64,000 nt of DNA. Source: Mycolicibacterium sp. P1-18 (GTDB lineage: Bacteria > Actinomycetota > Actinomycetes > Mycobacteriales > Mycobacteriaceae). Location: positions 434,001-498,000 of the forward strand of contig NZ_NPKR01000003.1 in the NCBI RefSeq assembly GCF_008329535.1, given 5' to 3'. The notes beneath the pieces are model-generated. The model did not search any database, had not been told where the DNA came from, and saw only the letters and a program-made list of their open reading frames with translations. A program made the translations under genes and the position numbers. How positions within the stretch are numbered: position 1 is the first letter of the stretch; each line of letters starts with the position of its first letter. Shown piece after piece: positions 32,899-44,200 of this stretch.

Positions 32899-32918
32899 CT
32901 AAACTAAATAAAGTTCAG
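32899..32918. promoter_or_regulatory. 20-bp AT-rich palindrome, candidate TetR operator
   Basis: CTAAACTAAATAAAGTTCAG; the outer 7-base arms CTAAACT and AGTTCAG pair at six positions. It lies 12 bases before the nitrilase GTG, where a bound repressor would block expression. Strikingly AT-rich for this genome. Confidence 0.5.
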
Positions 32919-32930
32919 AATGGATCCGTC

Positions 32931-33785
32931 GTGTCGAAAGAGCTGTCTCTCGCCCTCGTTCAGGACGCCGCCCCGGCGTCGATGGAGGAGTTCGCCCACC
33001 GCCTGCGCGACCTGGTGCGCCAGTACCCGCGAACGTCGCTGTTCGTCTTCCCCGAGCAGCACCTGCTCGGCGCGTTCGACCCGTGGGACCAAGCCGATCT
33101 GGCGCGACACGCCGAGCCGCTTGATGGCCCGACCTGCCGCCAACTCGGAGCTCTGGCAGCTGAACTCGGCATCTGGCTGATCCCCGGGAGCATCCTGGAA
33201 TCGGCGGAGTCGGGGCTGGTCTACAACACGATGGTGGTGTTCTCACCCGCTGGTGAACTGGCGGCGAGCTACCGCAAGATCTTCCCCTGGCGGCCGGTGG
33301 AGACCGTCGAGCCGGGCGCCGAATTCTCGACGCTCCCTATCGGCGATGCCGGAACCGTCGGCCTGATGGTCTGTTACGACGCGTGGTTCCCCGAGGTGTC
33401 CCGACAGCTGGCCTGGATGGGCGCAGAGCTGCTGGTGAACGTAGTGCTGACACCCACCGGCGACCGCGCCCAAGAGGTGGTCCTGGTCCAGGCGAACGCC
33501 ATCGCCAACCAGGTCTTCGTGGCCAGCGTCAACGCCGCCGCCCCTCGCGGGCAGGGGCGCAGTCTGCTGGTCGACCCCCAGGGCCGAATCCTCGCCGAGG
33601 CCGTCGGAGCGGAGTCGACGGTGCTGGCCGCCACGATCGATCTCGACGAGGTTCGTCGCACCCGCGAGTTCGGCACCGCCGGCGTGACCCGGCCGTGGTC
33701 GCAGTTCGCCGAGACCGACCAGCCCATCGAGTTGCCCGTCTACGGCGGCCGCATCACGCCTCAGACGTGGCAGCCCAAGCTCTGA
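32931..33785 (+). CDS. carbon-nitrogen hydrolase (nitrilase superfamily)
   Basis: A 284-residue amidase/nitrilase-fold enzyme. The catalytic triad is complete: Glu in FVFPEQHLLG, Lys in ASYRKIFPW and Cys in GLMVCYDAWFPEV. The substrate is probably an aliphatic amide or carbamoyl compound; true nitrile hydrolysis is less likely from these motifs. Start GTG 32931. It is divergent from a TetR regulator with an operator-like palindrome just upstream, so it is likely an inducible catabolic gene. Confidence 0.9.
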   Translation: MSKELSLALVQDAAPASMEEFAHRLRDLVRQYPRTSLFVFPEQHLLGAFDPWDQADLARHAEPLDGPTCRQLGALAAELGIWLIPGSILESAESGLVYNTMVVFSPAGELAASYRKIFPWRPVETVEPGAEFSTLPIGDAGTVGLMVCYDAWFPEVSRQLAWMGAELLVNVVLTPTGDRAQEVVLVQANAIANQVFVASVNAAAPRGQGRSLLVDPQGRILAEAVGAESTVLAATIDLDEVRRTREFGTAGVTRPWSQFAETDQPIELPVYGGRITPQTWQPKL

Positions 33786-33803
33786 CGCGCCGAGGTCAGC
33801 TGG

Positions 33804-34610
33804 TCAGCCCAGCAGAGACGTCCGCAGCCGCGACACCTGACCGGGTGTGACGCCGAGCGACTCGAGATAGCCGGTAGTCGAACCGTATTCGGCGTCGATC
33901 GAGCGCTTCGCGGCCGTTAGGTACTCCTCCCGCACGCCGAGCACCTCCTCGTTGAGCCGAGCCTCGGCGAACGTGACGATCTCCGGGGTCGTCGTCTCCT
34001 CCGCGCGGGTGCGGATCGACTCGAGGATGCGCTCGCGGAGCGCGGGTACGGCCGCGTTGCTGCGCAGGAAGTCCGCCACGATCGCATCGCGCGGCACCCC
34101 GACGGTTTCCAGCACCAGGGCGACGGTGAAGCCCGTGCGGTCCTTGCCTGCGAAGCAGTGCGCGATCACGGGCCGCTCCTCGGCGAGCATCGAGATCACC
34201 TGACGCACGGCGGTTCTCGCACCGGGCAACGACGGAAAGCGCTCGTACTCCTCGGTCATGAAGCGCGCGGCCGCCACCGCGACGTCCTCGTCGTCGGGCT
34301 TGGCCGTCATCATCTTCTCGAACGCGCTCTCGTGCGGTGCGTCGGCCTCGTCGGCCGAGAGCTCGTGGAACGGCAAGAGGTGCACGGCCACGCCGTCGGG
34401 CACCAGACCGGGCCCCCGTCGCTCGACCTCGCGTCGCGAACGCAGGTCGGCGACGTCACCGACACCCAACCGCGCCAGGGCCGTTCGCCCCTCGTCGTCG
34501 AGACGGCTCAGCTCGCTGGAGCGAAACAGGCGACCGGGCCTGATTCCGGTCTCCTCCGCGACGTCGCGGAAGTTCCAGGCGCCGGACAGTTCGTCGCCGC
34601 TGGAGACCAC
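33804..34610 (-). CDS. ptpB: PtpB-like tyrosine/lipid phosphatase
   Basis: A 268-residue phosphatase. The P-loop CFAGKDRTG with nucleophile Cys152 and Arg158 is characteristic of mycobacterial PtpB (Rv0153c), which has tyrosine, serine/threonine and phosphoinositide phosphatase activity and is secreted by M. tuberculosis. GAWNFRDVAE and ADLRSRREVERRG also match. There is no signal peptide. GTG 34610 is used: it overlaps the last base of the fadE2 stop (TAGTG), matching the Rv0154c-Rv0153c order. In a non-pathogen its role is not known. Confidence 0.92.
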   Translation of the reverse strand: MVSSGDELSGAWNFRDVAEETGIRPGRLFRSSELSRLDDEGRTALARLGVGDVADLRSRREVERRGPGLVPDGVAVHLLPFHELSADEADAPHESAFEKMMTAKPDDEDVAVAAARFMTEEYERFPSLPGARTAVRQVISMLAEERPVIAHCFAGKDRTGFTVALVLETVGVPRDAIVADFLRSNAAVPALRERILESIRTRAEETTTPEIVTFAEARLNEEVLGVREEYLTAAKRSIDAEYGSTTGYLESLGVTPGQVSRLRTSLLG

Positions 34611-35836
34611 TACGAGGTCACCGCCGTGGCGAGAGGGCTCTTCTCCCTGCCCAACTCGGCCCGGGCGATGCTGCGCATGTGCACCTCGTCGGGCCCGTCG
34701 AACAGGCGCATCGCGCGGTGCCATCCGTAGAGTCGGGCCAGCGGGGTGTCGTCGGTGACGCCGGCGCCACCGTGTACCTGGATGGCGCGGTCGATCACGT
34801 TGCAGGCCATCTGCGGGGCGACGGCCTTGATCATCGCCACCTCGTTGCGGGCCGCCTTGTTGCCCTTCTCGTCGATCACCCACGCCGCCTTGTGACACAG
34901 CAGCCGAGCCTGGTCGATCTCGTTGCGGGACAACGCGACCTGCTGCTGGACCACGCCCTGCTCGGCCAGTGGCTTGCCGAACGCCACGCGCTTGTTGACC
35001 CGGTCGACCATCAGCGCGAGCGCCCGCTCGGCCACGCCGATCGCACGCATGCAGTGGTGAATGCGGCCTGGTCCCAGCCGGGCCTGGGCGATCGCAAATC
35101 CGCCGCCCTCCTCGCCGAGCAGATTCGACGCGGGCACCCGCACGTTGTCGAAGACGATCTCGGCGTGCCCGTGCTGGTCCTGCCACCCGAACACCGGCAG
35201 CGACCGCACGATCTCGACCCCCGGCGTGTCGATCGGCACCAGGATCATCGACTGCTGCTGGTGGGAGGCGGCATCGGGATTGGTGCGGCCCATGACGATC
35301 AGCACCTTGCAGCGCGGATCGTTGGCACCCGAGGTCCACCACTTGCGTCCGTTGATGACGTAGTCGCCGCCGTCGCGCAGCATCAGCGTCTCGATGTTGC
35401 GGGCGTCGCTGGAGGCGACGGCGGGCTCGGTCATCGCGAACGCGCTGCGGATCTCGCCGTTGAGCAGCGGTTCCAGCCACTGCTTGCTCTGCTCCGGAGT
35501 GGCGAACAGGTGCAGCGTCTCCATGTTGCCGGTGTCGGGCGCCGCGCAGTTGAGCGCCTCGGGCGCCAGCTCCATGCTCCAGCCGGACAGTTCCGCCAGC
35601 GGTGCGTACTCGAGATTGGTCAGCCCCGACTCCGAGGGGAGGAACAGGTTCCACAGCCCGCGGTCGCGGGCGAGCTTCTTGAGCTCCTCGACGACGGGCG
35701 GCACGCTGTGGTCGTCGCGGCCGGCCTCGAGGCGGTACTGGTCATAGGAGTGCTCGGCGGGGAACACGAACTCCACCATGAAGTCGGTGAGCCGTTGGTG
35801 ATAATCCTGCGCTTTAGCCGACATCGCGAAGTCCAT
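34610..35836 (-). CDS. fadE2: acyl-CoA dehydrogenase FadE2
   Basis: A 408-residue flavoenzyme of the acyl-CoA dehydrogenase superfamily. [18 protein letters not shown] is the FAD/substrate motif, followed by [14 protein letters not shown] and [19 protein letters not shown]; the C-terminal part contains [40 protein letters not shown]. The ACAD10/11-like sequence differs from classical short-chain enzymes and suits branched or hydroxylated acyl-CoAs. Neighbouring ptpB supports orthology with Rv0154c. ATG 35836 (MDFAMSAK) is preferred to an upstream ATG at 35863. Confidence 0.9.
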   Translation of the reverse strand: MDFAMSAKAQDYHQRLTDFMVEFVFPAEHSYDQYRLEAGRDDHSVPPVVEELKKLARDRGLWNLFLPSESGLTNLEYAPLAELSGWSMELAPEALNCAAPDTGNMETLHLFATPEQSKQWLEPLLNGEIRSAFAMTEPAVASSDARNIETLMLRDGGDYVINGRKWWTSGANDPRCKVLIVMGRTNPDAASHQQQSMILVPIDTPGVEIVRSLPVFGWQDQHGHAEIVFDNVRVPASNLLGEEGGGFAIAQARLGPGRIHHCMRAIGVAERALALMVDRVNKRVAFGKPLAEQGVVQQQVALSRNEIDQARLLCHKAAWVIDEKGNKAARNEVAMIKAVAPQMACNVIDRAIQVHGGAGVTDDTPLARLYGWHRAMRLFDGPDEVHMRSIARAELGREKSPLATAVTS

Positions 35837-35863
35837 GACCGCCACGATATGACACCTGTCCAA

Positions 35864-38263
35864 CTAGGCCCCGAGCACGGTGACCTCGCCCGTCGCCCCG
35901 TCCACTTCGACGACGGTTCCGGTGACCAGCCGCGCGGTCGCGCCGCGCGCGTTGACCACGCAGGGCACCCCGAACTCGCGGGCCACGATCGCGGCGTGCG
36001 AGGTGGGGCCGCCGAGTTCGGTGACGACGGCCGCCGCGTAGGCGAACGCCGGCGTGTAGCCGACGTCGGTGACCTTGGCGACGAGGATCTCGCCGGGCTG
36101 CAGGTCGTCGATGGTCTCGGCGTGCACGACGCGGACGCGTCCGCGGGCGCTGCCGCCGGACACGCCGATGCCGTGCAGCACCTCGCCGCCCTCGAACGCC
36201 GTGGTGGGGGCCTCCGTGGGAGTCCAGTGGCCGCTGAACGCCTCGGGCGGCACCAGCCCCTGCAACGTCGCCTGCTCGGCACGACGGCGGGCGACGATGC
36301 CGGCCAGGTCCGGCGGCGGCGCGTTGACCTCGTCGACCAGCAGGTAGAACACGTCGTCGACGTCGCCGAGCACACCGGCGTCGACCATGCGTCGACCCTG
36401 CTCTCGCAACAGCCGTCTGAGCACCCAGATCGCGCGGACCATCCGGTCGCGGCGCACCTCCCGCTCGCGGAGCTGGCTGGCGGCGGCGACGGCCACCGGC
36501 CGCGCGCGCAGCGGGACCTGGGGTAGCCGGGGCAGCTCGCGCGGCAGCGCCGTCAGCGCCTTGGTGACCATCCGGATCAGCAGGTCGGGATCGTCGGCGT
36601 AGGTCGCCGAACGCATCTCGACTTCACCGGGACCGCGGTGCCCGATGAGTGCCAACTCCGTGGCCAGGGCCGACGAGAATTCGGGTGCCCGCTCGGCGAG
36701 CACCGCGGCGTCGGTCTCCGGCTCCGACAGCAGCCGGGCGGCGACGGGGTCGCGGCGCGCGGCGGCGGCGAGCCGGTGCACCGCGCTGAGCGCCTGTGCG
36801 CTGACCAGTTCGTCGCCCGCGGCGGGCATCACGTCGCGCCCGCAGAGCAGGCGCATCACCACGCCGTACCCGGCGCACAGCAGGATCGACGCCGAGGAGA
36901 GCACCCACCCGTGCACCACGTGGTCGCGGCCCAGCAGGATCAGCTCCCGCAGCCGCTGGTCGTCGAGCGCGGCGGGGTCCGTTGCGGCCGCCTCCAGCCG
37001 CGCGACGTCGTCGACGAAGGCCTTGGTGTCGACGCCGGAGCCGGCGGACAGGCCGACGAGGCAGTTGGCGAACGTCAGCCCGCCGCGGAGTTGGCGGATC
37101 AGGCCGCGGGGCTCGACGGGCGGCAGATGTTCCCCGAACAGCTCGAGGCCGTCCTCGGTGTGGCCGAAGAAGCCCGAGAGCACCAACGCAGGGTCGATGA
37201 ACGGCACGGTGTGGGCCATGAAGTGGCCGGTCGTGATGCCCGCGTAGAGGCGGTGTCCGAAGACTCCGGTGGTGCGCACCGACATCTCGCGCTGGACGGC
37301 GCCACCGGGGCGGAGCCGTTCGGAGATCACCAGACCGGCCGCGCGCGTCCCCAGCACCGTCACCGACGCCGACGACGGCGAGAACGGCCCGGCCAGCGCC
37401 TCCGACAGGTTGGTGGCGATGAACGCCGGAAAGCGTGGGTCGATGGGGGTGTCGAACTCCCCGGCGACCTCGCCCGGACCGGCGGGCACCGGCTCGACCC
37501 CGTCGGCGGCCGGGGCGTCGACCGCCGGGATTGCCAGCACGCGAGGCAGCCGCCACGGAATGTCGTGCACGCGGTGGCCCAGCCTGATTCGGCCCCGGCA
37601 GGCGAGCGCGAAGTCCTCGACGGCCTGCGCCACGTCGAAGGTGGGGGCAAACTTCCAGCCGTCGCGCAGTGCGGTGGTGTCCAAGGTCGGCACCGTGATT
37701 CGGGGTCCGGCGGCGAGGCGGGCCAGCGGGCCGGGGATCTTCACGACGGGTCGGCCGACGGCCGCCGCGATGGCCCGCAGCGTGGTGGTCCCGTCGGCGG
37801 CGACGTCCACCCGACCGGCGGGCAGGTCGGACTCCAGCAGTGCCTGCACCAGCACCCGCTCGACGTCGTGGGCGTGCACCACCCGCAGCGGCAGGTCCAG
37901 AGAGCCGTCGTCGACCAGCACGGGCGCGGTGAACCTCGTCAGCACGGCGCCGTCGACGTGGCGGCCCAGCACGAGCGCGGTCCGGACGACGATCGCGCCG
38001 TCCGGGCCGTCGGCCAGGGCGACCACGCGGCCGACCGTGGTGGCGACCGCGTCGAGGCCACCGGTGCCACCGCAGTGCAGCACGGCGTCCGCGCCCGAGA
38101 CCGCGTCGGCCGGGTATTCGGTCGACGTCGTGAACTCGACGGCGCCCGGCCAACTCTCGGGACGCCGGCATCCGATGCCGACGACCTCGTGGCCGAGCGT
38201 CACCAGCCGGGCGGACACCCCACGTCCGATCGCGCCGTCGGCACCCCCGACGACGATCCTCAT
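35864..38263 (-). CDS. epimerase / RPH-like / phosphohistidine fusion protein (Rv2047c-like)
   Basis: A 799-residue protein beside pks12, as Rv2047c is beside Rv2048c. Residues ~1-230 are an NAD(P)-binding epimerase-like fold (MRIVVGGADGAIGRGVSARL). Residues ~290-680 resemble the substrate-binding region of rifampicin phosphotransferase/PEP synthase: LIGHRGPGEVEMRSATYADDP and RRLLREQGRRMVDAGVLGDVDDVFYL. Residues ~690-799 are the swivelling phosphohistidine domain with His756 in GGPTSHAAIVAREFG. There is no ATP-grasp domain, so it cannot phosphorylate itself from ATP as RPH does. It begins six bases after pks12 and is certainly cotranscribed. Role in mycoketide synthesis is unproven. Confidence 0.85.
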   Translation of the reverse strand: MRIVVGGADGAIGRGVSARLVTLGHEVVGIGCRRPESWPGAVEFTTSTEYPADAVSGADAVLHCGGTGGLDAVATTVGRVVALADGPDGAIVVRTALVLGRHVDGAVLTRFTAPVLVDDGSLDLPLRVVHAHDVERVLVQALLESDLPAGRVDVAADGTTTLRAIAAAVGRPVVKIPGPLARLAAGPRITVPTLDTTALRDGWKFAPTFDVAQAVEDFALACRGRIRLGHRVHDIPWRLPRVLAIPAVDAPAADGVEPVPAGPGEVAGEFDTPIDPRFPAFIATNLSEALAGPFSPSSASVTVLGTRAAGLVISERLRPGGAVQREMSVRTTGVFGHRLYAGITTGHFMAHTVPFIDPALVLSGFFGHTEDGLELFGEHLPPVEPRGLIRQLRGGLTFANCLVGLSAGSGVDTKAFVDDVARLEAAATDPAALDDQRLRELILLGRDHVVHGWVLSSASILLCAGYGVVMRLLCGRDVMPAAGDELVSAQALSAVHRLAAAARRDPVAARLLSEPETDAAVLAERAPEFSSALATELALIGHRGPGEVEMRSATYADDPDLLIRMVTKALTALPRELPRLPQVPLRARPVAVAAASQLREREVRRDRMVRAIWVLRRLLREQGRRMVDAGVLGDVDDVFYLLVDEVNAPPPDLAGIVARRRAEQATLQGLVPPEAFSGHWTPTEAPTTAFEGGEVLHGIGVSGGSARGRVRVVHAETIDDLQPGEILVAKVTDVGYTPAFAYAAAVVTELGGPTSHAAIVAREFGVPCVVNARGATARLVTGTVVEVDGATGEVTVLGA

Positions 38264-38269
38264 CGAGGC

Positions 38270-41200
38270 CTAACTCGCATCGTCGTCGCTGAACGCGGCC
38301 AGCAGATCCTGCAGGTCCATGTCGGCGATGTCCTGCGTCCGGTCCGGCTCGTTCGACGGGGCGGCCTCGGCGGTGTCGGCGCCGCTGCCCTGCGCGGCGA
38401 GGTTGAGCAGCATGTCGAGCACGCCGGCCTGCCGCAGCCGCTTGATCGGGATGGTGGACACGACGCGCTGCAGTTCCTCGTCGACCGAGTTGGTCGCGGG
38501 GCCCTGCTGCTCCTCGCCGACCAGCTGCGTGCGGAAGTACTCCGCGATCGCCGCCGGGTTCGGATAGTCGAAGATCAGCGTCGGCGAGAGCGTCAGACCC
38601 GTCGCCGCCTTCAACCGGTTGCGCAGCTCGACCGCGGTGAGCGAGTCGAAGCCGTGGTCCTGGAATGCCAGGTCCGGCGCGATCGACTGCGGATTGGGCA
38701 GCCCGAGGACCGTGGCCATGTGCGACCGCACCAGGTCGAGCAGCAGGTCGTACTGCTCGTCGGTGGGCAGCCCCGACAGACGCTGCGACAGTGCGGAACG
38801 CGACTGGGCCGCGGCCAGCGAGTCGCCGACCTGACGGCGGGCCGGGCCCGAGATCAGCTCGACGAACATCGGCGGCAGCGTGCCCGCCGAGGACTTGGTC
38901 CGCAATGCCACCCGGTCGATCCGCGCGGGAACCAGGAACGGCTCGTCGACGGTGAGCGCCTCGTCGAACAGCGCGAGCGCGTCGTCGAGGGCCAGCGCCA
39001 GGATGCCGTCGCGGTTGAGCCGTGCCAGGTCGACGTCCTGAAGGTGACCCGTCATGCCGCTGGCCTGCTCCCACAGGCCCCAGCCCAGCGACATCGCCGG
39101 CAGGCCGTGGGCGCGCCGATGGGTGGCCAGGGCGTCGAGGTAGGCGTTGGCCGCCGAGTAGTTCGCCTGGCCGGACGCGCCGACCAGACCAGCCATCGAC
39201 GAGAACATCACGAACGCCGACAGGTCGTGGTCACGGGTCAGCTCGTGCAGGTTCCAGGCCGCGTCGACCTTGGCCCGCAGCACCGCGTCCACCCGCTCCG
39301 GCGTCAGAGACGTCACCACCGCGTCGTCGATGACGCCCGCGGTGTGGATCACCGCCGACAGCGCGTGCTGGTGGTCGATGCCGGCCAGGGCCTTGGCGAG
39401 CGCGTCCCGGTCGCCGGCGTCCGCCGCGACCACCTGAACGTGGGCACCGGCGTCGGTCAGTTCGGAGACCAACTCGGCTGCGCCCGGGGCGTCCGGTCCG
39501 CGGCGTGACAGCAGCACCAGATGCCGCACGCCGTGGGTGGCGACGACGTGGCGGGCCACCGAGGCGCCCGCCATGCCGGTACCGCCGGTGATCAGCACGG
39601 TGCCGGTGGCCCACGCGTCCGGCATGGTCAGCACGACCTTGCCGATGTGACGGGCCTGGCTGAGGTGCCGCAGCGCCGCCGGCGCCCGTCGTACGTCCCA
39701 CGTCGAGATCGGCAGGGGGCGAAGCACTCCCGCATCACTGAGCTCGGCCACGCCGGTGAGGATCTTGCTCACGCCGTCGGCACCGGCCTCGAACAGGTCG
39801 AAGGCGCGGTAGCGGACGCCGGGGTGATCCGCGGCGACGGTGTCGGCGTCGCGGATGTCGGTCTTGCCCATCTCGAGGAACGACCCGCCGCGCGGCAGCA
39901 GCCGCAGCGAGGCGTCGACGAAGTCACCCGACAGCGAGTCGAGCACCACGTCGACCCCGCGGCCGCCGGTGGCGGCGAGGAACTTCTGCTCGAAGTCCAG
40001 GGTGCGGGAGTCGCCGATGTGGTCGTCGTCGAAGCCCATGGCCCGCAACGTGTCCCACTTGGGTCGGCTCGCGGTGGCGAACACCTCGAGGCCCCAGTGC
40101 CGCGCCAGTTGAACGGCAGCCATGCCGACGCCGCCGGTGCCCGCGTGGATCAGCACCGACTGCCCCGGCTGCACGTCGGCCAGCCCGCGCAGCGCGAAGA
40201 ACGCCGTCGCGAAGCCCACGGTGAACCCGGCGCCCTGCGCGTAGCCCCAGTCCGCGGGGATGGGCAGCACGACGCGGGCGTCGGTGGTGGCCATGGTGCC
40301 GGTGCCCTCGGGGAACAGGCCCATCACCCGGTCGCCGACGGACACCTCGGTCACGCCGGGCGCGACCTCGACGACGATGCCCGCCGCCTCGATGCCCATG
40401 GAACCGCCGCCCGGGTAGAGGCCGAGGGCGATCATGACGTCGCGGAAGTTGGCGCCGATCGCGCGAACGGCCACCCGGATGCGCCCCGCCTCGAGCGGCT
40501 CGTCGGCGTCCGGGATCGGCTGCAAGCTCAGGTCGTCGAACGTGCCCGACTCGGCGACCGTCAGCCGCCACGGCGCGTTGTCGGCCGGGGGAGTCAGGAG
40601 CGACTCCGCGGCCCGGCTCGGCAGCACCCGCGCGGTGTGCAGGACACCGTCGCGGATGACGACCTGCGGCTCGCCGAGCGCCACCAGCGGCGCCGGGTCG
40701 ACGTGATCGGAATCGGTGTCGACCAGGACGACGCGACCCGGATGCTCGGTCTGCGCGGCACGCACCAGACCCCACACCGCGGCACCGGCCAGGTCCGTGA
40801 CGTCCTCACCGGGCATGGCGACGGCCCCGCGGGTCGTCACCACCAGGGTGGACGGCGGGCTGGCCTGATCCTGTGCCGAGCTCTCGGCGAGCCACGCCTG
40901 CAGCCGCTCGAGTGCGACGTGCGTGGCGCCGTACACGCCGCCCAGCTCGTCGGATTCGTCTGTGGCGGGGACGGATTGGAACACCACGACCTCGGCGTCG
41001 GAGTCGGCCTGCTCGGCGGCGGGCGTGGCGGCCGACCACACCACCTCGAACAGCTCACCGCCACCGGTGCCGCCGACCGCGGCGGCCAGTTGCTGGGCCG
41101 TCACCGGCCGGGCCACCATCGCCTCGACCGACAGCACCGGCAGGCCGAGCCCGTCGGCGAGGTCGATCGACATGGAGCTGGTTCCGTTGGGTGCGAGGCG

Positions 41201-44200
41201 CGCGCGGACCGCCGACGCCCCGGAGGCGTGCAGCGACACCTTCTGCCAGGAGAACGGCAGGGCCATTTCGCCCTCGTTGTCCTCGCGGCTCATCACCACC
41301 GCGTGCAGCGCGCCGTCGAGCAGCACCGGGTGCACGCCGAAACCGTTGGCCTGCAGCTCCTGCGGCATGGACACCTCGGCGAAGACCTCGTCGCCCCGGC
41401 GCCACATCGCCTTCAGGCCACGGAAGGCCGGACCGTATTCGTAACCCCGGGCCGAGAGTTCGGCGTAGGCATCCGCCACGTCGACCTCGCGGGCGCCGAC
41501 GGGCGGCCAAATGGACAGGTCCGAACCCGGTGCCGACGACGCGACGCCCAGCTCGCCCTCCGCGTGCAGGATCCAGGACGCCGAATCCTGTTGCGCGCGG
41601 GAGAAGATCGACACGACGCGGCCGCCGGCCTCGTCGGCCTGGCTGACCACGACCTGCACGGCGACGCCCTCGGCGGGCAGCACCAGCGGTGCGTGCAGCA
41701 TCAGCTCGTCGACGACGTTGCAGCCGACCTCGTCACCCGCCCGGATGGCGAGCTCGACGAACCCCGCGCCGGGGAACAGCACGACGCCGGCGACCGCATG
41801 GTCGGCCAGCCACGGCTGGGTCGCCGTGGACAGGCGACCGGTCAGCACCACGCCGCCGGTCTCGGGGGATTCGACGACCGCGCCGAGGAGTGCGTGGTCG
41901 GTGCGGCCGAGGCCCAGACCCGTGGCGTCGGTCGATCCCGATCCGCCGCTGGTGAGCCAGAACCGCCGGCGCTGGAAGGCGTAGGTCGGCAGGTCGAGGA
42001 GTCGACCACCGGTGCACGCCGCCTGCCAGTCCACGTCGACGCCGGAGACCGACAGCTCGGCCAGCGCGGTGATCAGCGTCGTGGGCTCGGGGGCGTCCTT
42101 CTTCAGCGTCGAGACCGTGACCGGCTCGGATTCGGCGAGCGACATCGCGATCGTGGCCGTGAGGCCGCTGGCGGGTCCGACCTCGACGAAGCGGGTGACC
42201 CCGGCCGAGGCGAGGAAACGCGCGCTGTCGTCGAACCGGACCGCCTCGAGGATGTGGCGGGCCCAGTACGGCGCGGTCGCGAAGTCCGCACCGGCCAGCT
42301 CGCCGGTCACGTTGGAGACGACCGGAATCCTGGGCTCCGTCAACGACATTCCGCTGGCGACGGTGTTGAACTCCAGCAGCATCGGTTCCATCAGCGAGGA
42401 GTGGAAGGCGTGCGAGACCGCCAGCTGGTGCACCCGGCAACCGTTGGCCCGGGCGTCCTCGGCGATCTCCAGGACGGCGTCCTCCGGACCGGAGATGACG
42501 ATCGAGTCGGGGCCGTTGACCGCCGCGATGCCGACGCCGTCGCGCAGCAGCGGCCGCATCTCGGCCTCACTGGCGCTCACCGCCACCATCGCGCCGCCCT
42601 CGGGCAGCCGCTGCATCAGCCGGCCGCGGGCCGCCACCAGGGCGGCCGCGTTCTCCAGCGACAGGACCCCGGCCACGTGCGCCGCGGTCAGCTCGCCGAT
42701 CGAGTGGCCCAGCACGTAGTCGGGCTCGATGCCCCACGACTCGAGCAACCGGAACATCGCCACCTCGACGGTGAACAGCGCGGGCTGCGCGTACTCCGTC
42801 GAATCCAGCACGGCCGCATTGCTTCCCCACATGACGTCGCGGATCGGCCGCAGCAGGTGGCGGTCCAGTTCGGTGGTCACCGCGTCGAACGCCGCGGCGA
42901 AGACCGGGAATTCGGCGTGCAGCTCGCGGCCCATGCCCAGCGCCTGCGCGCCCTGGCCGGGGAACACGAACGCGGTCTTGCCGGACCCGGTGGCCCGGCC
43001 GCGGACGGTGCCCGCCCCCGGCAGGTCGTCGGCGAGCCCCTGCAGTTCGGTCAACAGCTCGTCGCGGCCGCTGCCGAGCATGACGGCCCGGTGGGCGAAC
43101 GAGGAGCGTCCGCCCAGCGTCCAACCGACGTCGACGGCGTCGAGGTCGGGGTGCGCGCCGAGGTGGCCGGCGAGGCGGCGGGCCTGATCGGCCAGTGCCT
43201 CGGGAGTCTTCGCGGACAGCGCCCACGGCACGACGGCCGGACGGTGCGCCTCGACGACGGGAGCCGCGGACGGCGGCGCCTGCTCGATGATGACGTGCGC
43301 GTTGGTGCCGCTGATGCCGAACGACGACACCCCGGCCCGGCGCGGTGAGCCGTTCTCGGGCCACGGCTGCGCCTCGGTCAGCAGGGCGACCGAACCCATG
43401 GTCCAGTCGACGTGCGGCGTGGGCTCGTCGACGTGCAACGTGGCGGGAAGCTGCTCGTGGCGCATCGACTGAACCATCTTGATGATGCCGGCGACGCCCG
43501 CGGCGGCCTGCGAGTGACCCATGTTGGACTTCACCGAGCCGATCCACAGCGGTGTGGCGCGGTCCTGGCCGTAGGTGGCCAGCAGCGCCTGCGCCTCGAT
43601 GGGATCACCGAGGGTGGTGCCGGTGCCGTGGGCCTCGACGACGTCGACGTCGGCCGCGCGCAGGCCGGCGTTGGCCAGGGCCGAGCGCAGGACGCGCTGC
43701 TGCGACGGTCCGTTGGGCGCGGTGAGCCCGTTGGACGCACCGTCCTGGTTGACCGCCGAACCGCGCACCAGCGCGAGCACCTGGTGACCCTTGCGCTGGG
43801 CGTCGGACAGCCGTTCGACGACGAGAATGCCGCCGCCGTCGGCGAATCCGGTGCCGTCCGCCGCGCCGGCGAACGACTTGCACCGGCCGTCGGCCGAGAG
43901 GCCGCGCTGCCTGCTGAACTCCACGAAGATGTCGGGCGCCGCGTTGACGGTGACGCCGCCGGCGAGCGCGAGGTCGCACTCGCCGGTGCGCAGGGCCTGC
44001 ACGGCCATGTGCAGGGCGACCAGCGACGACGAGCAGGCCGTGTCGATCGAGACGGCGGGGCCCTCGAGGCCCAGCACGTAGGACACCCGGCCGGACGCGA
44101 CGCTGGAGGCCTGGCCGGTCAACCGGAAGCCTTCGGCACCCTCGGCGCCGACGCCGTAGCCCTGGGCGTACACGCCGGCGAAGACACCGGTGGCGCTGCC

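Noticed and set aside
33804..35654. Possible 616-codon phosphatase fusion
   Set aside because: The upstream two-thirds is an out-of-frame reading of fadE2; ptpB starts at 34610.
39521..43348. Very long plus-strand open frame antisense to pks12, with similar ones at 36638-39508 and 45179-48649
   Set aside because: Composition (His/Gln/Arg/Val/Gly-rich, no motifs) is that of the antisense of GC-rich coding DNA; the minus-strand PKS motifs are unambiguous.
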